From positions 1 to 45,430 of the forward strand of contig NZ_AUBE01000036.1 in the NCBI RefSeq assembly GCF_000429085.1: DNA of 45,430 nucleotides. Reading direction: 5' to 3'. Every line of letters starts with the position of its first letter. The first letter of the stretch is position 1. The translations under genes were made by a program, and so were the position numbers. Below the pieces are notes generated by a model, which made no database searches, had not been told where the DNA came from, and saw only the letters and a list, made by a program, of their open reading frames with translations. Shown one piece after another: positions 39,515 to 45,430 of this stretch. This DNA is from Streptomyces flavidovirens DSM 40150 (GTDB lineage Bacteria; Actinomycetota; Actinomycetes; Streptomycetales; Streptomycetaceae).

Positions 39515-40028
39515 ACTCACTCCCCACAATGGCTGAGGCACCGGCCCCGCAGCGAAAATGAACCCGCCGGTAGAGGGTATTCGCGAGCTGATCCGTTGGA
39601 CAACCACAAGATGCGACAAGGAAGTCACGGCCCGACGCGAGCCACCGAGGTGGACCGCCCCACAGATGCCGGGTCGTCATCCAACTGAGGGAGGCCCGCA
39701 GTCGGTGGCCAACGGGGACTTGCGTCTAAGCCGAGCACATCAGCGCACTCCAGGGACGAGCCTCGGCACCACGCCGCCAGTCATCCCGGCGGCCCCAGCC
39801 AGCCCCGCGGTCAGCCGCACACGCTGATCGCCGGCACGTCAGAGCCAGGGAACATAGCGTGGGATCGCCGGTTAGCCAAACCGGCGATCCCACGCATCAT
39901 TGATAGTTCACCGCCACGACCTGCCCATACGCGAAAGGCATCACCGAGACGACCATAAATTGAACTCGTCGCGCATCCATTAGCGACTGCACCGCCACGG
40001 AGCTGCTCCGGAACAGGTACCGTGCACG
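39515..40028. other. Intergenic region with a strong hairpin
   Basis: It holds the 17-bp hairpin 39857-39895 and the left flank of the IS630 element. A frame at 39558-39827 (+) lacks an RBS and any family resemblance. Confidence 0.4.
39857..39895. terminator. 17-bp perfect hairpin
   Basis: GCGTGGGATCGCCGGTT pairs completely with its complement around the loop AGCCA. It is not next to a recognised gene end, so it could belong to a lost gene or be an insertion-element relic. Confidence 0.6.
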
Positions 40029-40029
40029 C

Positions 40030-41187
40030 TAGAGATCTTTAACGGTGCGGGTTACGTCGGGTCGTGACGGCTGTCGTGGGCCGCGGTATGCCGTGAGAAT
40101 GAGGTATCCCGATGGCGGTGGATTGACGGCCGAAGAGCGGGCTCGGCGTGAACAAGTCCGACTCGCAGCTGCTGACTTGATCCAAGCAGGGGCCAGTGAC
40201 CGGGAGGTGGCCCGACGATTCAGGGTGACCCGGATGTCGGCGAACCGCTGGCGTCGGGCGTTGGCTTCGGACGGTCGGCAGGCTCTGGTCTCCAAGGGCC
40301 CTGGTGGCGCCCGTTGCAAGCTCGGTGCTGGCCAACTCCGCGTTCTGGAGTCGGTGTTGGATGTCGGCCCGGCCGCCTCGGGCTGGAGTGACCAGTGCTG
40401 GACGCTGGCCCGGATCGCTGAGATCGTGCGCCGCCGGTTCGGCGTCGAGTACACCCTTGCCAGCCTGGACCTGCTGCTGCACCGCATCGGCTGGAGCGTG
40501 CATGTCCCCTCCCGCAAGGCCACCGAGCGGGACGAGGCGAAAATCGCTGCCTGGAAGGACGAGCAGTGGCCCGTCATAAAAAGAAGGCGGCGGGCTTGGG
40601 CGCCTGGGTCTGCTTCGAGGACGAGGCAGGCCAGGGCCTGAGGCCGCCCGAGGGCCGCACCTGGGGCCGCCGGGCCACCCCCGGTGGTGCGGGTCAGCGC
40701 CACGGGCACCAAACGGGTCTCGATGGCCGCGCTGATCTGCACCAAGCCCGGCCACCAGCCCCGGCTGATCTACCGCATCCACCTCGACCGTGGTCCCGCC
40801 AAGGGCCGCCGCAAGGGCTTCACCGAGACCGACTACGCCCGCCTGCTGGATGCCGCGCACCAGCAGCTCGGCGGCCCCATCGTGCTGGTGTGGGACAACT
40901 TGAACACGCACATCAGCCGCACCATGCACGAGCTGATCGCCGCCCGATTATGGCTCACCGTCTACCAACTGCCTCCGTACGCTCCCAAGCTCAACCCCGT
41001 CGAAGGTGTGTGGTCGCACCTGAAGAGGTCACTGGCCAACCTCACCAAACACAGCCTCGACCAGCTCACCGCCCTGGTGAAGACGCGGCTGAAACGGATG
41101 CAGTACCGCCCCCGCCTCATCGAGGGCCTCATCGCCAAGACCGGCCTCGACCTCCAACCGCCGTAACCTAGCTGTTAAAGATCTCTA
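40030..41187 (+). mobile_element. IS630-family insertion sequence
   Basis: Terminal inverted repeats start CTAGAGATCTTTAAC (from 40029) on the left and end GTTAAAGATCTCTAG (to 41188) on the right, with further matches GGTTACG inside. TA at 40030-40031 and 41186-41187 is the expected IS630/Tc1-type target duplication. The element is ~1.16 kb and carries one transposase gene. Confidence 0.85.
40099..41166 (+). pseudogene. IS630-family transposase, frame changed twice
   Basis: The first part (40099 to ~40580) is an HTH region: LTAEERARREQVRLAAADLI, ASDREVARRFRVTRMSANRW, RRRFGVEYTLASLDLLLHRI. At CATAAAAAG (~40577) the coding frame shifts by -1 to AAGLGAWVCFEDEAGQGLRP, which holds the first Asp of the DDE triad. 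Near 40675 it returns to the original frame for VVRVSATGTKRVSMAALICT, IVLVWDNLNTHISRTMHELI (second Asp) and YAPKLNPVEGVWSHLKRSLA (third, Glu). The first shift lies at an A-run and could be the programmed frameshift used by some IS630 members. The second has no such explanation, so the gene is probably dead. Confidence 0.75.
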
Positions 41188-41188
41188 G

Positions 41189-41485
41189 CTAGCGGGTGAC
41201 CACGTTGAACACCGGATAGATCTTCGGCTGTGCGTCAGGGACGCCGATCTCTTGCAGGATTGGCATGATGGTTTCGCCGAACTGCTGGAATGCCTTCTCG
41301 GACTCCCATACGTCGACTACGAGCCATCCGTTGGGAGTAGGGGCGGCAGGTGTGCGAGATCAGGCCGGGCACCGGCCAGTCTGCGGGTTCTTTACCGGGC
41401 CAGGCCGACCAGATACCTTCTCGGCGCTCTGCTCATATTGAGCCTGGGTCATCCCCGGCATATCGAAGACCGCGACGATTGGCAT
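41189..41485 (-). pseudogene. Small ABM-type (dimeric alpha/beta-barrel) protein with two compensating frameshifts
   Basis: From ATG 41485 (GGGAGCT upstream): MPIVAVFDMPGMTQAQYEQS, AEKVSGRPGPVKNP. One missing base then leads to DWPVPGLISHTC in the next frame. One extra base restores the original frame for NGWLVVDVWESEKAFQQFGE and TIMPILQEIGVPDAQPKIYP, ending VFNVVTR and TAG at 41189-41191, directly beside the IS630 end. The assembled protein is ~98 residues and resembles the antibiotic-biosynthesis-monooxygenase-like family common in Streptomyces. As the sequence stands, the protein would end early, at about residue 45. Confidence 0.6.
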
Positions 41486-41639
41486 GCTGAGCTCCCTTTC
41501 ACAACGGTACAGAGTCTGGCCCAGTCGACCATCGTGGCGAGCCGCAGGCGCGTTGGCCTGAGCCGAACGGAGCACGCCTGTGCCTGACCGGCAACTCCGA
41601 ACACCGTCAGCAGGGCGAACCATGACGACACCTACAGCG

Positions 41640-41694
41640 CCAACGACCGGACTCGACCTCACACCGCGTAACCCCCGCCGTTAAAGATCTCTAG
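41640..41694 (+). repeat. Solo right end of a second IS630 copy
   Basis: The bases from ACGACCGGACTCGACCTC to GTTAAAGATCTCTAG (41680-41694) match the last ~50 bases of the IS630 element, including the codons for TGLDL and the TAA region, but with several changes. No left end or remaining transposase is present nearby, so it is a leftover of an older copy in the same orientation. Confidence 0.7.
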
Positions 41695-41946
41695 AGGCCA
41701 CATGAGATATCGCATCTCGGACGAAGCCGGGAAAGAGACGGCGCCGGATTGGCCTGCCATCCATATGCGCCTCAGCGCAGGATGATGACCTCACTTGGGT
41801 CACCGCAGTCTTGACCAATTTCCGACCCGGCACCTTGCACTGCTCATTCGCCACAGGCGTTCCATCCACACGTCTGTGCGTCCGACATCGAGAAATGGAG
41901 AATCGAAATACACGGACAAACTAACGGGGTACAGGGCACCCAGTAC

Positions 41947-42183
41947 AGTCCTACGCGTATCCGCGCCACCTGGGACGGAACAGGGAGCCTGGAGGACGCC
42001 TCCAGGGCGTTGGGGTTCTCGCGCGCGAAGGGCTACGACCTGGTCCATCGCGGGGAGTTCCCATGCCGTGTGCTACGCATCGGCCGTACGACACGTGTCG
42101 TCACCGCATCATTGCTCCGAGTGCTCGAAACCGGAGAGCCGGAGTACAACGGTGCCCACACCGGACACTGCACGCCGTCGTAG
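41947..42183 (+). pseudogene. Excisionase-like HTH protein lacking a start codon
   Basis: The frame encodes SPTRIRATWDGTGSLEDASR, ALGFSRAKGYDLVHRGEFPC and RVLRIGRTTRVVTASLLRVL, ending at TAG 42181-42183. This is the ~70-residue HTH_17-type protein that in AICEs sits beside the integrase and acts as excisionase or DNA-binding accessory. The frame is open upstream to a TGA near 41812 but contains no ATG, GTG or TTG; TAC is found where the family start MSPTRI would be (41944). It is probably not translated. It is followed by a terminator. Confidence 0.6.
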
Positions 42184-42194
42184 AACGCCGCGCA

Positions 42195-42226
42195 ACGAAG
42201 CCCCGCTGGATTCGGCGGGGCTTCGT
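42195..42226 (+). terminator. Terminator after the excisionase-like gene
   Basis: ACGAAGCCCCGC and GCGGGGCTTCGT form a perfect 12-bp stem with an 8-base loop, 11 bases after the stop. This GAAGCCCCGC type of hairpin is common after Streptomyces genes. Confidence 0.85.
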
Positions 42227-42358
42227 CGTCTCACGCGCTCTGCCAGAATCCGGCACCGGTAAGGACGACGCTCACGGCCGCAAGAGTGGCGACCGCGCCG
42301 ATCCGCTTTACTCATCCCCCAGCAGAGCGGAGGGTGCTGAGGGGCGGCGAGGTCGGAA

Positions 42359-42657
42359 CTACGCGACGTGGTCGACGAGCGCCGCGGCCAGCTCCGCCAA
42401 CGCCAGTGTCCGGGCGAACCCGGACTGCTCGACGTATACGCCCACGTGGCGACGGACGCTCCGGCCGTACGAGTACTGCTACCGATTGGCAAAGTGGAGC
42501 GGTCCGCCGTCATGGGTCATGACGGCCTCGGCGCCAGCGTGCGCGAGGACCACCTGGTACTCGACCTGGTATACCGTATGGTCCGCTGCTCCAGGCTGGT
42601 CACGGTGACCGGGCCGTGGTCGAAGGTCGGCACCGTGACAGTGCGCGGCGGGCTCAT
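42359..42657 (-). pseudogene. DUF6907-like protein, frameshifted
   Basis: From ATG 42657 the frame gives SPPRTVTVPTFDHGPVTVTS, typical for the start of DUF6907 proteins. The frame then loses similarity and stops. In another frame the C-terminal part appears: QYSYGRSVRRHVGVYVEQSG, FARTLALAELAAALVDHVA and a stop at 42359. The middle contains a stop just before QYSYG. DUF6907 proteins are common accessory proteins of Streptomyces integrative elements, of unknown function. This copy is decayed. Confidence 0.5.
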
Positions 42658-42978
42658 CGGCCTGCCTCCGTTCCTGCGGCGCCGCAGGGGGCGCAGGGGG
42701 CGGTACCGAGAGGAGAGTGCTCGGCTAGACGGGCCGCAGATAGTCCGCGGCCAACCAAGGTCGTCGCCCTGTTGGTGCAGTCTTGCATGGGTTCGGTTCC
42801 CTCCTTGATCGGAGCGGTTTCGGATCAAGGACCCGGCAGGGCTGGAATCAGCAGCCCGGGGCCGTTCCGTCTCACGCGCGTCTCACACGCTGTGCGTGAC
42901 ACGGTGGTCTGGGAGCCTCTGACCTGGACCTTATGGACTGTGTGGGCGCTCACGAGCCGCTGAAGACGGCAGGTAAAC
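42658..42978. other. Right end of the island, no gene recognised
   Basis: It contains several dyads (for example TCTCACACGCTGTGCGTGAC at 42879-42898) that might be integrase or excisionase arm sites, and the DNA that now serves as upstream region of purB. No coding frame is supported. Confidence 0.35.
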
Positions 42979-42989
42979 TCTGGTCACGT
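42974..42989 (+). promoter_or_regulatory. purB -10 element and attR candidate
   Basis: TAAACT at 42974-42979 is followed by TGGTCAC- and then the GTG start of purB, so a leaderless transcript starting at 42988 is likely. The repeat TCTGGTCACGT (42979-42989) is identical to the left copy at 25515-25525. The -10 and everything upstream therefore came from the inserted element. Confidence 0.55.
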
Positions 42990-44430
42990 GACTGCTGCTC
43001 CTGCGAAGCCTCGCATCCCCAATGTCCTGGCCGGCCGCTACGCCTCCGCGCAACTCGCCGTCCTGTGGTCCCCCGAGCAGAAGGTGAAGCTGGAGCGCCA
43101 ACTGTGGCTCGCCGTGCTCCGCGCTCAGAAGGACCTCGGCATCGAGGTGCCCGACGAGGCCATCCCCGACTACGAGCGGGTGCTCGACCAGGTCGACCTG
43201 GCGTCGATCGCCGAGCGCGAGAAGGTCACGCGTCACGACGTGAAGGCGCGGATCGAGGAGTTCAACGCGCTCGCGGGCCACGAGCAGGTCCACAAGGGCA
43301 TGACGTCCCGCGACCTCACCGAGAACGTCGAGCAGCTTCAGATCCGGCTGTCGCTGGAGCTGATGCGCGACCGTACGGTCGCCGTGCTGGCCCGGCTCGG
43401 CAAGCTGTCCGCCGAGTACGCGGAGCTCGTCATGGCGGGCCGCTCGCACAACGTCGCGGCCCAGGCGACGACGCTCGGCAAGCGCTTCGCGACAGCGGCC
43501 GACGAGCTGCTGGTGACGTACGGGCGTCTTGAGGAATTGCTCGGCCGCTACCCGCTGCGCGGGATCAAGGGCCCGGTCGGCACCGCCCAGGACATGCTGG
43601 ACCTGTTGGGCGGCGACGCCGGGAAGCTGGCGGACCTGGAGCAGCGGATCGCCGTTCACCTCGGCTTCTCCCAGGCCTTCACCTCGGTGGGCCAGGTGTA
43701 CCCGCGTTCGCTGGACTACGAGGTCGTCACCGCGCTGGTGCAGCTGGCGGGCGCTCCTTCCTCTCTTGCCAAGACCATCCGGCTGATGGCCGGGCACGAA
43801 CTGGTGACGGAGGGCTTCAAGCCCGGCCAGGTCGGCTCGTCCGCGATGCCGCACAAGATGAACACCCGCTCCTGCGAGCGCGTGAACGGCCTCATGGTGA
43901 TCCTGCGCGGCTACGCCTCGATGACGGGCGAGCTGGCGGGCGACCAGTGGAACGAGGGCGACGTGTCCTGCTCGGTGGTGCGCCGGGTCGCGCTGCCCGA
44001 CGCGTTCTTCGCGTTCGACGGTCTGCTGGAGACCTTCCTCACGGTGCTCGACGAGTTCGGCGCCTTCCCGGCGGTCGTGGCCCGCGAGCTGGACCGCTAC
44101 CTTCCCTTCCTCGCGACGACCAAGGTGCTCATGGCTTCGGTACGGGCCGGGGTCGGCCGGGAGGTCGCGCACGAGGCCATCAAGGAGAACGCCGTCGCCT
44201 CCGCGCTGGCGATGCGGGAGCAGGGCGCCGAGCGCAACGAGCTGCTGGACAAGCTCGCGGCCGACGAGCGGATTCCGCTCGACCGGGCGCAGCTGGACGA
44301 GCTGATGGCCGACAAGCTGTCCTTCACGGGAGCGGCGGCGCAGCAGGTCGGCGTCGTGGTCTCCCGCATCGAGGAGATCGCCAAGCAGCACCCCGACGCC
44401 GCCGGGTACACCCCCGGATCGATCCTCTGA
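42988..44430 (+). CDS. purB: Adenylosuccinate lyase PurB
   Basis: Cleaves SAICAR to AICAR and adenylosuccinate to AMP plus fumarate in purine synthesis; cytoplasmic homotetramer of the fumarase/aspartase superfamily. The 480-residue product starts TAAPAKPRIPNVLAGRYASA and has HDVKARIEEFNALAGHEQVH KGMTSRDLTEN (active-site His region and SRD loop), AGRSHNVAAQATTLGKRFA, KGPVGTAQDM and the signature SSAMPHKMNTRSCERVNGLM with the catalytic Ser loop. There is no RBS; GTG 42988 lies 8 bases after TAAACT, pointing to leaderless expression. The island ends at this start codon. The glycosylase gene follows after 10 bases. Confidence 0.95.
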   Translation: MTAAPAKPRIPNVLAGRYASAQLAVLWSPEQKVKLERQLWLAVLRAQKDLGIEVPDEAIPDYERVLDQVDLASIAEREKVTRHDVKARIEEFNALAGHEQVHKGMTSRDLTENVEQLQIRLSLELMRDRTVAVLARLGKLSAEYAELVMAGRSHNVAAQATTLGKRFATAADELLVTYGRLEELLGRYPLRGIKGPVGTAQDMLDLLGGDAGKLADLEQRIAVHLGFSQAFTSVGQVYPRSLDYEVVTALVQLAGAPSSLAKTIRLMAGHELVTEGFKPGQVGSSAMPHKMNTRSCERVNGLMVILRGYASMTGELAGDQWNEGDVSCSVVRRVALPDAFFAFDGLLETFLTVLDEFGAFPAVVARELDRYLPFLATTKVLMASVRAGVGREVAHEAIKENAVASALAMREQGAERNELLDKLAADERIPLDRAQLDELMADKLSFTGAAAQQVGVVVSRIEEIAKQHPDAAGYTPGSIL

Positions 44431-44440
44431 TCCGCACGGC

Positions 44441-45004
44441 ATGACGCCCGAAGAAGTCCTGGCCGCCCGCGACCGCCTCGTCCCAGACGTGGTCGCGGGT
44501 GGCCTGCGCGTGCTCTTCTGCGGCATCAATCCGGGGCTGATGTCGGCCGCGACGGGCCACCACTTCGCCCGCCCGGGCAACCGCTTCTGGCCGGTGCTGC
44601 ACCTCTCGGGATTCACTCCCCGGCAGCTGAAGCCGGCGGAGCAGGACGAACTCCTTTCCTATGGCCTTGGCATCACCAACGTGGTGGCCAGAGCGAGTGC
44701 GCGGGCGGACGAGATAAGCGACGAGGAGTTCCGCGAGGGCGGGCGGATCCTGACGGCGAAGGTCGAACTGCTCCGGCCGAAGTGGCTGGTGGTGGTCGGC
44801 ATCACCGCCTACCGCACCGCCTTCGGCGAGAAGAAGGCAGTCGTCGGGCCGCAGGAACGGACGATCGGCGAGACCCGTGTGTGGGTCCTGCCGAACCCGA
44901 GCGGTCTCAACGCTCACTGGACCGCGCAGACCATGGCCGAGGAGTACGCCCGGCTGAGGGCGGTGTCGGAGACCGGCGGCCCGGTGCCCGAAGCCGGCGG
45001 CTAG
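44441..45004 (+). CDS. mug: G/U mismatch-specific DNA glycosylase (MUG/UDG superfamily)
   Basis: Removes uracil or thymine mispaired with guanine, starting base-excision repair. The 187-residue product has motif 1 as LRVLFCGINPGLMSAATGHH (GINPG with catalytic Asn), FARPGNRFWPVLHLSGFTP, LGITNVVARAS, WLVVVGITAYRTAF and motif 2 as LPNPSGLNAHWT. All these match the Mug/TDG branch. It starts 10 bases after purB and is probably co-transcribed with it. The last ~15 residues (ETGGPVPEAGG) are a variable tail. Confidence 0.93.
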   Translation: MTPEEVLAARDRLVPDVVAGGLRVLFCGINPGLMSAATGHHFARPGNRFWPVLHLSGFTPRQLKPAEQDELLSYGLGITNVVARASARADEISDEEFREGGRILTAKVELLRPKWLVVVGITAYRTAFGEKKAVVGPQERTIGETRVWVLPNPSGLNAHWTAQTMAEEYARLRAVSETGGPVPEAGG

Positions 45005-45084
45005 CGGAAGCGGCGCCGGCAGCCGGCCCTCGCTGAGGCCTCTGTCAGAAGTCACCGTCGACAGTGGCGGTCAGGTGTCAGCGG

Positions 45085-45430
45085 CTAGGTCGTGTCCGGA
45101 AAGTGGGTAAGTCGTTGGTCCGTTAGTGGTGCGTCGACATGAACTGACGGATGAGTCGTGGGCGTTGATCGCTCCGTTGCTGGCGCCGGGACGGATGGGC
45201 CGACCGGTCCGGGACCGGCGCCAGGTCGTGAACAGGATCTTGTGGAAGCTGTCCACCGGGGCCGCCTGGCGTGACCTGCCCGAACGGTACGGGCCGTGGA
45301 AGACGGTCTATGAACGCTTCCGGCACTGGTCCGCCGACGGCACCTGGGACCGGCTCCTCGCGCATGTCCAGCAGCACTCCGATGCCGTCGGAGCTGTCGA
45401 CTGGACCATCGTGTGCGTCGACTCCACCAC
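45085..45430 (+). mobile_element. IS5-family element, left part (runs off the window)
   Basis: The left end is near 45085, where TAGGTCGTGTCCGGAAAGTG resembles the terminal repeat of several Streptomyces IS5 elements. The right end is outside the window, so size and intactness cannot be judged. Confidence 0.65.
45126..45430 (+). CDS. IS5-family transposase, N-terminal part
   Basis: From tandem GTG codons at 45126 and 45129 the frame is open to the window end: RRHELTDESWALIAPLLAPG, RMGRPVRDRRQVVNRILWKL, STGAAWRDLPERYGPWKTVY, ERFRHWSADGTWDRLLAHVQ, and VDWTIVCVDSTT with the first catalytic Asp. These are the usual N-terminal DUF4096 and beginning of the DDE domain of two-frame or single-frame IS5 transposases. 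It differs from the IS5 remnant at 29174-29920. About 101 residues are visible. Confidence 0.85.
   Translation, partial: MVRRHELTDESWALIAPLLAPGRMGRPVRDRRQVVNRILWKLSTGAAWRDLPERYGPWKTVYERFRHWSADGTWDRLLAHVQQHSDAVGAVDWTIVCVDST

Larger units (their letters stand above)
25526..42978. mobile_element. Degraded integrative element / genomic island inserted at the purB start
   Basis: The 17.4-kb segment between the direct repeats has lower and more variable GC, many frameshifted genes and several IS remnants, unlike the compact chromosomal DNA on both sides. Its edges carry a tyrosine-integrase remnant (left) and excisionase-like HTH and DUF6907 remnants (right), and a DUF6233 fragment is next to the integrase. 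These are common passengers of actinomycete integrative and conjugative elements (AICEs). No replication or transfer genes remain visible, so I infer a fixed, decaying element that now mainly carries the secreted-protein block. Confidence 0.7.

Noticed and set aside
39558..39827. 89-residue + strand frame upstream of the hairpin
   Set aside because: Overlaps the DUF6461 upstream region, lacks an RBS and resembles nothing; likely spurious.

Overview
The window is high-GC actinobacterial DNA, almost certainly Streptomyces. The evidence is the codon bias (third positions nearly all G or C), frequent GTG and TTG starts, ATGA/GTGA translational couplings, a urease operon ordered ureA-B-C-F-G-D, a cluster of HTH (DUF5753), DUF397 and anti-sigma-type ATPase genes, and a cyclic di-AMP riboswitch ahead of an NlpC/P60 gene. 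From memory, the order tap / urease / bio / purB resembles the corresponding stretch of the S. coelicolor chromosome; I could not check this.

Layout. 1-346: 3' end of an IS1182-type transposase. 407-2008: secreted tripeptidyl-aminopeptidase-like hydrolase. 2180-6712: complete urease operon on the minus strand (no ureE), with a candidate GlnR site upstream. 7031-8335: orphan Phd/YefM-type antitoxin facing a clpP paralogue whose catalytic His is replaced by Ser, coupled to a small unknown gene. 8655-9310: riboswitch and NlpC/P60 endopeptidase. 9355-13233: VOC protein, divergent LysE exporter/LysR regulator pair, and the WhiJ-like trio. 13253-17761: biotin synthesis (bioF divergent from bioB-bioA-bioD). 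17787-25430: VOC protein, methyltransferase, RHH/Doc-type toxin-antitoxin pair, GNAT, two coupled CNNM/CBS membrane proteins, TetR regulator, secreted protein and SGNH hydrolase. 42988-45004: purB and a mismatch-specific DNA glycosylase. 45085-end: 5' part of an IS5-family element.

Between the SGNH gene and purB sits a 17.4-kb accessory island (about 25526-42978). It is bounded by an 11-bp direct repeat (TCTGGTCACGT) that on the right overlaps the -10/start region of purB. The left edge has a decayed tyrosine integrase and the right edge an excisionase-like HTH remnant, as in a degraded actinomycete integrative element. Inside are many broken genes (DUF6233, beta-propeller lipoprotein, sacsin-like ATPase, ABM-type protein, DUF6907), IS remnants (IS5, IS701, IS630) and one apparently intact block of secreted proteins (32285-39514). 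That block comprises a lipoprotein, a peptidase-inhibitor-I36-like protein, a small secreted protein, and a 1427-residue protein combining propeller-like, lytic-transglycosylase-like and golvesin-like parts, facing a DUF6461 gene.

The most interesting points are the purB-start attachment site with apparent replacement of the purB promoter, the antitoxin/clpP divergon with a phased TGTAC array, and the secreted cassette. All calls come from reading the sequence; no database search was run.
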